Below, piece by piece: positions 1 to 9,296 of a DNA stretch of 64,000 nt (positions are counted from its first letter, which is position 1; each line of letters begins with the position of its first letter). The notes under the pieces are model-generated. The model was not told the origin of the DNA. It did no database searches and was given only the letters and a program-made list of their open reading frames with translations. The position numbers and the translations under genes were made by a program. Where the stretch lies: contig NZ_CABPSC010000013.1 of assembly GCF_902459585.1 (NCBI RefSeq), forward strand, positions 103,007 to 167,006, given 5' to 3'. Source of the DNA: Pandoraea nosoerga (GTDB taxonomy: Bacteria > Pseudomonadota > Gammaproteobacteria > Burkholderiales > Burkholderiaceae).

Positions 1-119
1 TCGCCGAGTTTAGTCGAGGTGGCGGGAGTTCGCTGGAGGGACTCGGCGCGCCGGATTGACATGGCCGCGACCGGCATGGAAGTATCGCGCATTGTCCGGC
101 GCTCCCCGATCCCTTTTCA
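1..119. other. leader before first gene
   Basis: This short stretch lies upstream of the first coding region. I see no convincing gene, promoter hexamer pair or RNA in it. The start codon at 120 has no strong Shine-Dalgarno sequence in front of it, so the first gene could in principle be translated from a preceding gene outside the window. Confidence 0.4.
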
Positions 120-2330
120 ATGTCTTCCTCTTCCCCCGGTACGCTGACGTTCGCGCAGGCGATGACGCTGGCGAATTCCCATTGGCAGGCCGGACAGGCG
201 GCGCAGGCCGAAGCCTTGTGCCGGCGGGTGCTGGCAGTCGCTCCCGAGCATCCTGACGCCCACTATCTGCTGGGGCTCATGGCGCACGCTTACGGCAAGC
301 GCGACATGGCGATCGGGCATCTGGAGACCACGTGCCGGGCGCCGCATGCCCACGCCGCATGCTGGTCCGATCTCGTGGAGATGTATCGTCAGGCGGGGCG
401 GCTCGAGGACGCGGTGCGCGCCGGGCGGCGCGCCGTCGAAATCGATCCGGCCTTCGCCGCCGGCTGGAACAACCTCGGCATTGCCCTGCAGGAAACCGGA
501 CAGCTCGAGCAAAGCCTGTCCTGCCTCACGCGTGTGAGCGAGCTGCAACCCGGCTCGGCCGATGCGTACAACAATCTCGGCAACACGGCGCGCTTGCTGC
601 GCCGTTTCGATTCGGCCGAAATGCATTACCGCCAGGCGCTAGCGCTTGACCCGCAGCGCGCCGATACGCTGAGCAATCTCGCCTCGCTGCTCAGTGCGCT
701 GCGGCGTTTCGACGAGGCCGAGTCGCTGGCGCGGCGCGCCATCGACCTCGCGCCGGACTTTGTCGACGCTTACCGGAACCTGGCCGATATCGAGCTGTCG
801 CGAGGCAACGTGGCGGCGGCATTGCAGATCGTGGAGGCGATGTCGGCGTTCGCGGCGCAGCACCCGTCGACGCTTGTGGCGCGCGCCACGGTTCTGCGAC
901 TCGTGGGCCGTCTGGACGAGGCTCTGGCGAGCGCACGCGCCGCTGTCGAGCTCGTGCCGGAAAGCGCCGGCGCGCGGGCGGCGCTGGCGGCGGCAGAAGC
1001 GGCGGCGGAAGCGGCGGCAGAAGCGGCGGCAGAAGCGGCGGCAGAAGCGGCGGCAGAAGCGGCGGCGCAAGCGGCGGCGGGAGGGCGTGCGGCGCGAAGC
1101 GCTTCGGACACCGCGACAGCGCTCGTTGCACCGGTTGCCAACGCGTCGCAAGGGCAGACGACGCAGACGCTGGCCGCCATCCACGAGGCGGCCGCCAAGC
1201 GCATCGAATCGCAGGATTTCGAGGGCGCGGAGGCACTGCTGCGGGAGGTGGCTCGCGCGGGAGCGGCACCGATGTCGGTGTGGCGCCTTTTCGCGCTGGC
1301 CTTGCGCGCCCAGGGCAAGGCGCATGAAGGTCGGGACATTCTCGAGATGCTCGCACGCCAGGTGCCGGGCGATCTGTCGAATCGCTTCGATCTTGCCGAG
1401 ACATTGCTTCTGCTGGGCGACTTCGAGCGCGGCTGGCGGGAATATCGCTATCGCTACAGTCTCGTCCACACCCAGTCCATCGAGCGCAAGGTGCAGCGTC
1501 CGCGCTGGGAGGGGCAGCCGATTCCGGGGCAGACGTTGCTCATTCACGACGAGCAGGGCTATGGCGACACGTTCCAGTTCATGCGCATGGCGCGATGGGC
1601 TCGCGAGCGCAGCCAGGCGCGCGTGATCTTCGAGGTCAATCCGCAAACGCTGTCGATCGCGAAGCGCATGTGGGGCGAGGCGGACCTCGTCGCGCGCGGC
1701 ACGCTGCCGGTCGCCTTCGATCAGCATTGTGAACTGATGAGTCTGCCCATGGCCATGGGCCTCAAGCTGGAGGACCTGCCGGGCGACACGGCGTACCTGA
1801 GCGCCGATCCCGCCCGGGTCGCACATTGGCGCGATCGCCTGGCCGACGTGCCCAGACCGTGGGTCGCCGTGGTGTGGGCCGGCAGGCCCGAGCATCCCAA
1901 CGACCGCAACCGCTCCATGACGCTCGGACAGCTCGCGCCGCTGGGTGCGAGCGGCGCCACGTTCCTGTCGATTCAGAAAGGCCCGGCCTCCGCGCAGGCC
2001 GCTACGCCGCCGGCAGGCATGTCGATGGTGTCGCTGAGCGACGAGATTCGCGATTTTGAAGACACGGCCGCCATCCTGCATCTCGCCGATCTGCTGATCT
2101 CCGTGGACTCGTCGCCCGTGCATCTGGCGGGGGCGATGGGGCGTCCGGTATGGGTTCTGCTGCCGTTCGTTCCCGACTGGCGCTGGCTGCTCGATCGCGA
2201 CGACTCGCCGTGGTATCCCGGCATGCGCCTGTTCCGGCAGCCGGCGTTGGCACAGTGGCAGCCCGTGGTGGAGCGTGTCGCAAAGGAACTGGCGGCTTTC
2301 GCGAGCGCCTGTCGTCATGGCCAAGGCTGA
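120..2330 (+). CDS. TPR protein with GT-B/glycosyltransferase-9-like C-terminal domain
   Basis: The 736-residue product has TPR helical repeats over roughly residues 10-290 and again about 340-450. The C-terminal part (about 455-725) resembles the heptosyltransferase-like domain of bacterial TPR glycosyltransferases: an IHDEQGYGDTFQF stretch, a VVWAG...HPNDRNRS segment and a DSSPVHLAGAMGRPVWVLLP block, typical of the nucleotide-sugar side of a GT-B fold. The two TPR blocks are joined by an alanine/glutamate linker built from a 12-bp tandem repeat (see separate entry). There is no signal peptide, so it is probably cytoplasmic. Acceptor and sugar cannot be told from sequence; protein or surface glycan glycosylation is a guess. 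It overlaps the next gene by 14 bp, suggesting co-translation. Confidence 0.75.
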   Translation: MSSSSPGTLTFAQAMTLANSHWQAGQAAQAEALCRRVLAVAPEHPDAHYLLGLMAHAYGKRDMAIGHLETTCRAPHAHAACWSDLVEMYRQAGRLEDAVRAGRRAVEIDPAFAAGWNNLGIALQETGQLEQSLSCLTRVSELQPGSADAYNNLGNTARLLRRFDSAEMHYRQALALDPQRADTLSNLASLLSALRRFDEAESLARRAIDLAPDFVDAYRNLADIELSRGNVAAALQIVEAMSAFAAQHPSTLVARATVLRLVGRLDEALASARAAVELVPESAGARAALAAAEAAAEAAAEAAAEAAAEAAAEAAAQAAAGGRAARSASDTATALVAPVANASQGQTTQTLAAIHEAAAKRIESQDFEGAEALLREVARAGAAPMSVWRLFALALRAQGKAHEGRDILEMLARQVPGDLSNRFDLAETLLLLGDFERGWREYRYRYSLVHTQSIERKVQRPRWEGQPIPGQTLLIHDEQGYGDTFQFMRMARWARERSQARVIFEVNPQTLSIAKRMWGEADLVARGTLPVAFDQHCELMSLPMAMGLKLEDLPGDTAYLSADPARVAHWRDRLADVPRPWVAVVWAGRPEHPNDRNRSMTLGQLAPLGASGATFLSIQKGPASAQAATPPAGMSMVSLSDEIRDFEDTAAILHLADLLISVDSSPVHLAGAMGRPVWVLLPFVPDWRWLLDRDDSPWYPGMRLFRQPALAQWQPVVERVAKELAAFASACRHGQG
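996..1079 (+). repeat. 12-bp tandem repeat inside the TPR gene (Ala-Glu linker)
   Basis: Seven consecutive copies of a 12-bp unit, GAAGCGGCGGCA with small variants, start at 996, 1008, 1020, 1032, 1044, 1056 and 1068. They encode repeats of EAAA, so copy-number change keeps the frame and only alters the length of a probably helical spacer between the two TPR blocks. Confidence 0.9.
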
Positions 2331-3240
2331 GGCGCGCTCGCACCGGCACGGGGCCGTGCCGCATGCGCTTCATTCGCTTCATGCGGCTCGTGCGGCTCGT
2401 GCGCCGTGGCGCATTCCAGGTCGTGTGGCGGCGCTTGTCGCGCTGACGCTCGTTTCCGGCTGCGCGAGCTTCGATCGCAACGCTCACGCCGACTCGCTCG
2501 CGCGGCCCGCAGGACTTCGCCGGGAAGTGATCACGGCGGGGGAATTCAAACTCACGGCCTTCTCCCGAATCACGCGTGCAGACGCGCCGGTGCGCATCTA
2601 TATCGAGGGCGATGGACTGGCGTGGGTGTCGCGCACGGAGCCGTCGCTCGATCCCACGCCCGTCGCGGCGACAGGGCTCGCGCTCGCTGCCGCCGACCCG
2701 GCCGGGAACGTGGTGTATCTCGCGCGTCCGTGCCAGTACACACCGATGGAGGACGACCCGCACTGCGAGACGGCGTACTGGACGGGCAAGCGGTTTGCGC
2801 CGGAGGTCGTCGCGTCGATGGATGCGGCCGTCGGACAAATGGCGTTGCGCGTGCCGGGCCAGCCCGTGGAACTGGTCGGTTATTCGGGCGGCGGCGCAAT
2901 TGCCGTGCTCGTCGCGGCGCGCCGCCGCGACGTGGCATCGCTTCGCACGGTGGCCGGCAATCTCGACGTCGAATACGTCAACCGAATGCATCGGGTCTCG
3001 CCGATGCCGGCCTCGCGCAACCCCATCGACGTCGCCCGCGAGGTGGCGACGATCCCGCAGACACACTTCAGCAGTGCGCAGGACACCGTGGTGCCGCCCG
3101 AGGTCGCACGCCGATTTGCGCGGGCGGCAGGCGGCACATGCGTGAGAACGCCCGTGGTGCCCGGTGTGGCGCACGACGGCGACTGGGCGCGACGATGGCG
3201 CGCGCTGCTGGCACAGGCGCCGTCGTGCGGCGCGCCGTGA
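2317..3240 (+). CDS. alpha/beta-hydrolase-fold lipoprotein
   Basis: The 307-residue product has a hydrophobic segment followed by a lipobox, LVSGC, with the acylated Cys near residue 49, so it is predicted to be an envelope lipoprotein. The mature part has an alpha/beta hydrolase triad pattern: nucleophile elbow GYSGGG (Ser near 190), an acid in AQDTVVPP and a His in VAHDGDW. Substrate is unknown; esterase or peptidase are both possible. I chose ATG 2317, which overlaps the end of the TPR gene by 14 bp. This gives an unusually long, His/Arg/Ala-rich stretch before the hydrophobic core, and a later GTG near 2424 would give a more normal signal peptide, so the start is uncertain. The overlap suggests an operon with the TPR glycosyltransferase-like gene. 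Confidence 0.75.
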   Translation: MAKAEARSHRHGAVPHALHSLHAARAARAPWRIPGRVAALVALTLVSGCASFDRNAHADSLARPAGLRREVITAGEFKLTAFSRITRADAPVRIYIEGDGLAWVSRTEPSLDPTPVAATGLALAAADPAGNVVYLARPCQYTPMEDDPHCETAYWTGKRFAPEVVASMDAAVGQMALRVPGQPVELVGYSGGGAIAVLVAARRRDVASLRTVAGNLDVEYVNRMHRVSPMPASRNPIDVAREVATIPQTHFSSAQDTVVPPEVARRFARAAGGTCVRTPVVPGVAHDGDWARRWRALLAQAPSCGAP

Positions 3241-3279
3241 GCCGCCTGCGCGCAGCAGGTGCGTTGACGATATCCCGCC

Positions 3280-4143
3280 TCAGCTCTCGCGCACGAGGGC
3301 CGCGATGGCTTCGTTGAGCGTGACCTCGCCGCGCAGGGCGTGCTGCCCGCCGTCGCGAAAACGGAAACTGCCGTCGTTGAAGCCGTCTAGCATCTGAATG
3401 CGCGGCAGCGGATTACGCATGCCCTGCGCACGAAACAGGGGGTCCCAGGCGGCGCGCGGTACGGCTTCGGCGTGCACGTCGCGAACGAGCGCACGGGCGA
3501 GGGCGGCGGCGATGTCGTCGGGGGAGTAGCGCTCGGGCCCTTCGATTTCCCAGATGCGCTCGTCGTGGAAGTCGTCCTGCATGGCGCGCGCCGCGAAGTG
3601 TCCGACGTCGCTCGTCGACACCATCGGAATCGCGCGGTCGACCGGCTGCAGATAGCTCGGGAACACGCCGCGCTCGCGCGCCGGGGCGATGTCCCATGCG
3701 AAGTTCTCCATCAGCCATGCCGGGCGCAGGAACGTCACCGGCAGCGCGAGCGACGTCATTGCCGTCTCGAACATGCCCAGCGCACTGAGCAGGCTCGGCG
3801 CGTCGCGGTCCGCGCCGATGCTCGACAGGCACACGACGCGCTTCGGACGCGTGGCCGCCAGTGCTTGCCGGACGGCGTCGATCAGATGCCGCGCGTGCGA
3901 GAAGTCGGGTTCGGGATCGGCGTTGGGCGGCAGCATCACGAATACGGCCTCGCTGCCGCGAAACGCATGGGTGAGCGCCTCGACGTCGCCGTGCTCGGCC
4001 ACGGCGATCTCGCCGCCCAGCGTCGCCCATCGGCTCGATCGGACAGCGTCCTGAACGACGGCCCGCAGCGGCAGTCCCGCCGTGAGCAGATGATGCCCGA
4101 TCACCCCGCCAACCCGCCCCGTGATGCCCATCACCGTGTACAT
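3280..4143 (-). CDS. NmrA/SDR-type NAD(P)-binding protein
   Basis: The 287-residue product is an atypical short-chain dehydrogenase of the NmrA/YtfG quinone-oxidoreductase type. The N-terminus has a Rossmann nucleotide-binding turn (GITGRVGG, about residues 5-12). The usual SDR Tyr-x-x-x-Lys pair is not evident, fitting a redox sensor or quinone reductase rather than an alcohol dehydrogenase. I chose the ATG at 4143 because GGAG lies eight bases upstream and the Rossmann strand begins at once; a longer frame exists upstream but adds a non-conserved tail. It converges on the lipoprotein gene and lies downstream of the FAD monooxygenase on the same strand, 57 bp away, so the two may be co-transcribed. 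Confidence 0.75.
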   Translation of the reverse strand: MYTVMGITGRVGGVIGHHLLTAGLPLRAVVQDAVRSSRWATLGGEIAVAEHGDVEALTHAFRGSEAVFVMLPPNADPEPDFSHARHLIDAVRQALAATRPKRVVCLSSIGADRDAPSLLSALGMFETAMTSLALPVTFLRPAWLMENFAWDIAPARERGVFPSYLQPVDRAIPMVSTSDVGHFAARAMQDDFHDERIWEIEGPERYSPDDIAAALARALVRDVHAEAVPRAAWDPLFRAQGMRNPLPRIQMLDGFNDGSFRFRDGGQHALRGEVTLNEAIAALVRES

Positions 4144-4200
4144 GGCCACTCCTCGCGCGCTTGAACGTTGCCGTAAAAGTAACACGGGAGCGGTGGTGGC

Positions 4201-5529
4201 TCACAGGTGAATGGCGTCCGCGGCGGAGCTCACCCGCGCTTGCGGCGGCTGGCGCCGCGCGTTGAGCAGCGCTGCCCCGGCGTCGGCCAGGCGCACGGCT
4301 TCGCGCGCACGCTCGCACATGTCGCGCTCGTGCGACGCGATGGCTTGCGCGAGCGTGATGTGTCCATCCGCGACATGCTGCAGATGCGCCGCCAGCCGCT
4401 GGGCGTCGCGCAGCGCGGTATTGGCGCCAAGGCCGCCCGCGGGGCTCATGGTGTGGACGGCATCGCCGAGGCCCGTCACGCCGTCGATCTGCCACGGCAG
4501 CGGGCTCGCCGTGCTGCGCACCGGCATTGTGCGGACGGTGTCCGGGGCGGCGTGCGTGAACAGCGAGCGCAGGTGCGGGTGCCACGTTTCGGTCAACGAT
4601 TCGATGCGCGCGAGCGGCGCGCAGCCGCTGAACTCTGCGCTGACGGGGGGCGGGCCCAGCAACGTCTCCGACGGGCCCGCGAACGCCCAATAGAGGTAAT
4701 CGGCCACGGGCGAGAGCGGCATGTGCTCCGGGCCGGCGTGCGCGGGCACGGACGGCGCCGGGCGGCGGAACAGCATGGCGTCGATGACGACGGCGAAGCC
4801 GTCGGCGAAGACGACCGTACTGCCTTCCATCACCGTGGCTTCACCTTGCCGGTCCATGAGCACGAGCAGTGCGGTGGTGAGCGGCGTGAGGCCATAGACG
4901 CACACGTCGCCCGTGGTGCGCGGCGCCATGCCCGGCAGCACGTACTCGCGCACGCGCGAGTGCGTGCCGTCGGCGGCGACCACGAGGCCCGGCGCGCTGC
5001 GCGTGCCATCTTCGAAGTGAGCGATGCGACGGCCGTAGTCGTCGGTCGTCGTGCGCACGAAGGTCTTGCCGAAATGGACGCGATCGAGAATGCCGTCGAG
5101 CAGGATTTCACGCAGCGTCTGGCGGTGCAGGCTGAGGTCGCCGGGAATGCCGTTGGATGCCGAATCGCGGCGTGCCGCGGCTGACGGCCCGCGGCGGCCA
5201 TGGCCGCTCACGCCTGCATCGGTGTGCGCGTCATGCCAGCTCGGCGGCAGCGCGACGTTGGCCGCGTCGAGTTGCGGCGTGACGAAGCGCCCGCCCATGC
5301 GCGCGACGGCGGCACGCTCGCGCAGGCGCTCGGCGTGCGCTTCGGGCACGCATTGCGAGAGCGCATCGAAGCCGTCGGCGTCGATGCGCAGACGGTATCC
5401 CTGAAAGCGGGCGGCGGGCGCTTCGTCGCGCTCATAGACGTCGAACGAGATGCCCGCGCGGCGTAGCCCCTGGGCAAGGCACAGGCCGCCAAGACCCGCG
5501 CCGACGATGGTGACATGCAAGGCTGACAT
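4201..5529 (-). CDS. FAD-dependent aromatic-type monooxygenase
   Basis: The 442-residue product is a class A (PHBH-like) flavoprotein monooxygenase. Visible signatures are the dinucleotide-binding GAGLGG near the N-terminus (residues 9-14), a DG motif (VVAADGTHSRVR) and the GD motif with the FAD-ribityl contact (GDAVHTMSPAGGLGAN). Such enzymes use NAD(P)H and oxygen to hydroxylate a small, often aromatic, substrate; the substrate cannot be predicted. I chose the ATG at 5529 because the Rossmann strand begins six residues later. It is divergent from an AraC-type regulator, the usual arrangement for an inducible catabolic or detoxifying oxygenase. Confidence 0.82.
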   Translation of the reverse strand: MSALHVTIVGAGLGGLCLAQGLRRAGISFDVYERDEAPAARFQGYRLRIDADGFDALSQCVPEAHAERLRERAAVARMGGRFVTPQLDAANVALPPSWHDAHTDAGVSGHGRRGPSAAARRDSASNGIPGDLSLHRQTLREILLDGILDRVHFGKTFVRTTTDDYGRRIAHFEDGTRSAPGLVVAADGTHSRVREYVLPGMAPRTTGDVCVYGLTPLTTALLVLMDRQGEATVMEGSTVVFADGFAVVIDAMLFRRPAPSVPAHAGPEHMPLSPVADYLYWAFAGPSETLLGPPPVSAEFSGCAPLARIESLTETWHPHLRSLFTHAAPDTVRTMPVRSTASPLPWQIDGVTGLGDAVHTMSPAGGLGANTALRDAQRLAAHLQHVADGHITLAQAIASHERDMCERAREAVRLADAGAALLNARRQPPQARVSSAADAIHL

Positions 5530-5594
5530 GGTGTAAATGGGCCGCCCCGAGGCGGCCGGCAGTGGCACTTCCGCCATTGTCTGCGCGCTCGACG

Positions 5595-5623
5595 TTGACC
5601 TGATAACATCGTTTGGTCATAAA
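5595..5623 (+). promoter_or_regulatory. candidate promoter and TGACC/GGTCA dyad between divergent genes
   Basis: TTGACC at 5595-5600 is followed after 17 bp by CATAAA at 5618-5623, a plausible sigma-70 pair for the AraC-type gene. The same stretch carries inverted arms TGACC and GGTCA separated by 14 bp, which could be an operator. Function is inferred from position and pattern only. Confidence 0.45.
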
Positions 5624-5645
5624 ACAATGTGAAACGGACAAAGCG

Positions 5646-6533
5646 ATGCTGACCGATCTGTCGCCTGTGCCGATGTTGACGCCACGGATCGCGCTGGACG
5701 ATACGCCGCTCGCCCGCGCCAAGCCGAACGACCGCCTCGATGGCCCGCCCGTATGGGCGTTCGGCGGACGCGACCAGGAGCGCAGCCTTTTCCGCGTGGG
5801 CACCCGCGAGCTGGACTGGCATTCGCACGTGCGCGGGCAACTGTTCTGTATTCATTCAGGGCTCGTTCAGGTTCACACGCCAATGGGCGCGTGGCTGCTG
5901 CCGCCGTATCGGGCGGGGTGGATTCCGCCGGGGATGACGCATCGCGTGTCGCTCACCGGCGTGGTGAGCGGATGGATCGTGCTGGTGGCCCCGCATGCGG
6001 CGGCGGGGCTACCCGACGCGCCGCGTGTGGTCGGCGTGTCGGAGTTGCTGGCGGCGCTCGTCAATCGGGCGTGTTCGTGGGCGGCGCGCGAGACGTTGAG
6101 CGAGGACGAGATGCGTCTGTCGCAGGTGCTTGTCGACGAGATCGGGCGCTCGCCGGCCGAGCCGCTCGGGCTGCCGATGCCGAGTGACGCGCGGGCGCTG
6201 CGGATCGCGCGCACGGTGCTCGGCGATCTGGGCGCGCATACGCCGCTCGAGGCGCTCGCGCGGCGCGCCGGTGTGTCCTCGCGCACGGCCAGGCGGCTGT
6301 TCGTTGCCGAGACCGGTATGGCGTTCACGCAGTGGCGTCAGCAGGCGCGTCTGGTCAGCGCGCTCGAGCGGCTGGCCAACGGCGAGCCGGTTGGCACGAT
6401 CGCAGACTCGCTGGGTTATTCGACGCCGAGCAACTTCATTGCGATGTTTCGGCGCGCGTTCGGTGAGTCGCCGGGGCGCTATTTCCGGCAGGTGGGGCCG
6501 CGCGTGCAGGCGCATGAGGAGGACGCGGCATGA
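5646..6533 (+). CDS. AraC-family transcriptional regulator with cupin domain
   Basis: The 295-residue product has an N-terminal cupin-like sensing domain (about residues 35-130, including a WHSHVRGQL stretch) and a C-terminal double helix-turn-helix (about 185-285) ending with the AraC signature region [25 protein letters not shown]. It probably responds to a small ligand and controls the divergent monooxygenase and its own operon. I chose ATG 5646 because an earlier in-frame start would lie inside the likely -10 element. Its stop overlaps the next start (ATGA at 6530), so it is translationally coupled to the flavin monooxygenase. Confidence 0.85.
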   Translation: MLTDLSPVPMLTPRIALDDTPLARAKPNDRLDGPPVWAFGGRDQERSLFRVGTRELDWHSHVRGQLFCIHSGLVQVHTPMGAWLLPPYRAGWIPPGMTHRVSLTGVVSGWIVLVAPHAAAGLPDAPRVVGVSELLAALVNRACSWAARETLSEDEMRLSQVLVDEIGRSPAEPLGLPMPSDARALRIARTVLGDLGAHTPLEALARRAGVSSRTARRLFVAETGMAFTQWRQQARLVSALERLANGEPVGTIADSLGYSTPSNFIAMFRRAFGESPGRYFRQVGPRVQAHEEDAA

Positions 6534-7648
6534 CCGGGCGCGACGCGGCAGCGATGCGGCACGTCGATACGCTCGTGGTCGGCGGCGGCCAGTCGGCGCT
6601 CGCAACGGCATATTTCCTGCGTCGCTGGGCGGTGGACTACGTCGTACTCGACGATCAGCCCGCGGCGGGCGGGGCGTGGCAAAACGCGTGGCCGTCCTTG
6701 CAGCTTTTTTCCCCCGCGCAGTGGAGTTCGTTGCCCGGCTGGCCAATGCAAGGCGGCGAGCGGCACTACCCGTCGCGCGACGACATCGTGGCGTACTTGC
6801 GCGAGTACGAAGCGCGCTACGCCATACCGGTGCGCCGGCCCGTCCATGTGTCGACGATCGTCGCCCGCAACGACGGGCTTCATGTGCGCACCGATCACGG
6901 CGACTGGCTGGCGCAAACGGTCGTCAGCGCGACCGGGTCGTGGCGCGCGCCGTATGTGCCGGCATATCCGGGGCAGGAGGCGTTTCGGGGGCGTCAGATG
7001 CACTCCGCAGACTACCGGGGGGCGCAGGCGCTGCAGGGGCTGAAGGTGCTGGTCGTCGGGGGAGGCAATTCCGGGGCGCAGATTCATGCCGAGGTGTCGC
7101 GATGGAGCGAGGCGACATGGGTTACGCTCGCGCCGCCGTCGTATTTGCCCGACGACGTCGACGGGCGGGTTCTGTTCGAGCGTGCGACGGCGCGATGGCA
7201 GGCGGCGCGACGCGGCGAGCCCGATCCGTACCCGAAGGGCGGCTTGGGCGATATCGTCATGGTGCCGTCGGTGCGCGAGGCACGCGCGCGCGGTGTGCTG
7301 CACGCGGTGCGACCGTTCTCGCGCTTCGTCGATGATGGCGTGGTGTGGCCGGACGGCACGCATTCGCACGTCGACGTCGTCATCTGGTGCACCGGCTTTC
7401 GCCCAGCGCTGCAGCATCTGGATGGGCTGCAACTTGCCGACGCGCAGGGGCGAATACGCGTGTCGGGAACGCGCGCCGCCGACGAGCCGAGGTTGTGGCT
7501 GGTGGGCTATGGCGAGTGGACGGGCTACGCGTCGGCGACGTTGATCGGTGTCATGCGAAGCGCGAGGGCAACGGCGCAGGAAATCGTCGCCCATCTCGAA
7601 GGACGGCCAACGTTGGGAGATTCAGGCGCGCCAGGTGAACACGCGTGA
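6530..7648 (+). CDS. flavin-containing monooxygenase-like NAD(P)/FAD oxidoreductase
   Basis: The 372-residue product has two Rossmann dinucleotide motifs: GGGQSA near residue 19 for FAD and GGGNSG near residue 181 for NADPH. Between them is an [13 protein letters not shown] stretch matching the FxGxxxH(S/T) fingerprint of flavin monooxygenases and Baeyer-Villiger relatives. A C-terminal WCTGF motif is the ATG-like hinge of this group. It overlaps the AraC gene by four bases. The ATG at 6554 is an alternative start, eight codons in. Likely substrates are N- or S-containing small molecules. Together with the AraC regulator and the divergent class A monooxygenase it looks like a small oxidative module. 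Confidence 0.82.
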   Translation: MTGRDAAAMRHVDTLVVGGGQSALATAYFLRRWAVDYVVLDDQPAAGGAWQNAWPSLQLFSPAQWSSLPGWPMQGGERHYPSRDDIVAYLREYEARYAIPVRRPVHVSTIVARNDGLHVRTDHGDWLAQTVVSATGSWRAPYVPAYPGQEAFRGRQMHSADYRGAQALQGLKVLVVGGGNSGAQIHAEVSRWSEATWVTLAPPSYLPDDVDGRVLFERATARWQAARRGEPDPYPKGGLGDIVMVPSVREARARGVLHAVRPFSRFVDDGVVWPDGTHSHVDVVIWCTGFRPALQHLDGLQLADAQGRIRVSGTRAADEPRLWLVGYGEWTGYASATLIGVMRSARATAQEIVAHLEGRPTLGDSGAPGEHA

Positions 7649-7873
7649 ACGATCGTTTCCACGAGAGCCTGAAGCTCCTGTTGTTTGTCCGTCGCGAACA
7701 CATCAAACGGTTCGAAAACCGAAAATGCCCAGGCCAGCAAGCGTGGAGAGCACCGAAAGTGCGCCCCTTCGGATGCGGACGATGCTCGTTGAGCTCAGGA
7801 AAGGTTCTCAGGAACGTGGCAAAGAACATCCTGTCCCTGGTCTCGCGCTTCGCGCTCGCACATGCGGAAAACA
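7649..7873. other. spacer with no recognisable gene
   Basis: About 225 bp between the flavin monooxygenase and the remains of the FAA-hydrolase gene. Open frames on both strands cross it but show no family signature and run into neighbouring genes in the wrong frame. Given the rearranged DNA next to it, it may be decayed coding sequence, but I cannot name a parent. Confidence 0.4.
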
Positions 7874-8669
7874 TCAACGCACGACGCGATTCCTCAATAC
7901 GCCGATGCCCTCCACCTCCAGCTCGACGGTATCGCCCGGCGAGAGAAACCGCATAAGCTCAAGTCCGCAACCGCCTTCGACGGTGCCTGACCCGATGAAT
8001 TCGCCCGGGTAAAGCGTTTCGCTGCGCGAGATATGCGCGATCAGGTCTTCGAACTTCCAATACATCGTGTTCGATCGGGCACGTGTCCATTCTTCGCCGT
8101 TGACGCGGGCAATCATCGTCAGGTTATAGGGGTCGGTGAGTTCGTCGGCAGTGACGAGGCAAGGCCCCATCGGATTTGCCGTGTCGAAATCCTTGCCTTT
8201 TGCCGGACCCAGTTGACCTCCCATTTCGGCAGTCTGTGCGTCGCGGGCGGTCATGTCGTTGAAGATCGTATAGCCGTATATGTAGCTGCGCGCCGCTTCC
8301 TTCGACACGTCCGTGGCTTGCTTGCCGACGAAGAAGCCGAACTCCAGCTCGAAGTCCAGGACATTGCTGTAAGCGGGCCAGCGAACATCGTGGTCGGTGC
8401 CGATCACGGCGAACCGGTTGGCCTTGTAGTAGATGGGCTGCTCATAGAACGTCTTCGGAACGGCGAGAATGCCCTCGCGCTCCAACTCGGCGAACTTCGC
8501 TTCGGGGTCGGGAAACTGCTGCGCACGCAGCCTTCGGGCATTGCGAAACGCCTGGACCAAATGGCCTTCGAAGCACAGGCAATCTCTCATCTGTACGGGG
8601 GGCTGAACCGGGGCGTCCAGAATCGCGTCGGCGCGCGGAATGCGGGCGCTGGCGGGAGCACTTCGGATA
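7874..8669 (-). pseudogene. fumarylacetoacetate hydrolase family gene, 5' end lost
   Basis: The frame reads the catalytic core of an FAA-hydrolase-superfamily enzyme: MRDCLCFEGH, the metal-binding region LDFELEFGFFVGK, NDMTARD and a GTVEGGCG end. These Mg-dependent enzymes cleave C-C bonds in acylpyruvates and related products of aromatic catabolism. Homology-like sequence continues upstream of the first available ATG (8590) as far as about 8670, where it meets transposase sequence on the other strand. The usual 60-100 N-terminal residues of the family are therefore missing. No start codon with a good ribosome site precedes the core, so I treat it as a truncated pseudogene. A 238-residue product from 8590 remains formally possible. 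Confidence 0.75.
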
Positions 8670-9055
8670 GGGATTTCGCGCTCGCTGTTCCACTACGAAT
8701 CACGCCGCCGAGTTGACGACGAAGCGCTGACTGGCCGGATGATGGCCATCGCCGCGCAGAAGCGTCGCTACGGCTATCGCCGGATTCACGTGCTGTTGCA
8801 GCGGGATGGGCCTACGAAGCCGGTGTCACGCTGTCGTTCATTCGGCCTGGCAAGCCGGTGGAGAACGCCTATATCGAGAGCTTCAACGGGCGGTTCCGCG
8901 ATGAATGCCTGAACGAGCACTGGTTCGTCTCAATGCGCCACGCCAAGCGACCGATTGAAGAATGGCGTATCGAGTACAACACCGAGCGGCCTCATAGTTC
9001 GCTCGGCTATCTGACGCCTGTGCAGTTCGCCCGGGCGCACGACGCGAAGCAGTAG
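8670..9055 (+). pseudogene. IS3-family transposase OrfB, internally deleted
   Basis: Two separated parts of an IS3-family (IS407/IS1400-like) OrfB are visible. The first, about 8670-8806, reads ISRSLFHYESRRRVDDEAL through RRYGYRRIHVLLQRDG. The second, about 8808-9055, is in another frame and reads WAYEAGVTLSFIRPGKP, then VENAYIESFNGRFRDE, then the RPHSSLGYLTPVQFA end. Roughly 180 residues that normally lie between them are gone, including the first two acidic residues of the DDE triad; the final Glu survives in the YIESFNG block. It cannot be active. The left end of the element, with OrfA and the left inverted repeat, is also missing. Confidence 0.88.
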
Positions 9056-9107
9056 TTTTTAACCTCGAGCTCTAACTGCAGTCCGGACTAAAACCGGGGG
9101 CAGGTCA
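8670..9107 (+). mobile_element. IS3-family element remnant with right end
   Basis: The element keeps the 3' part of its transposase and a probable right terminal sequence at 9081-9107, ending GGGGGCAGGTCA. The left end is fused into the FAA-hydrolase gene at about 8670. Lacking one end and most of the transposase, it is a fossil. It lies about 190 bp from tRNA-Leu, a common neighbourhood for insertions. Confidence 0.8.
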
Positions 9108-9296
9108 ATCTCGATAGAAGTCCGATTACTGGGATGCACTGCTCCTCACGCTTGCCGACAGAGTAATGGATCGAGGCAAAAAGCCACATCCCTGATCGGG
9201 GCATTGCAGCGTGCTCCATGGTGATTTTGCGGAATATTCCGCAATCTGTGGATAACTACGTTGGTGAGTGCTTCGGCGGAACGCCAAGAATTCTAG

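Noticed and set aside
7645-7956. A 103-codon frame after the flavin monooxygenase
   Set aside because: No signature, runs into the FAA-hydrolase remnant on the opposite strand, and the region is rearranged debris.
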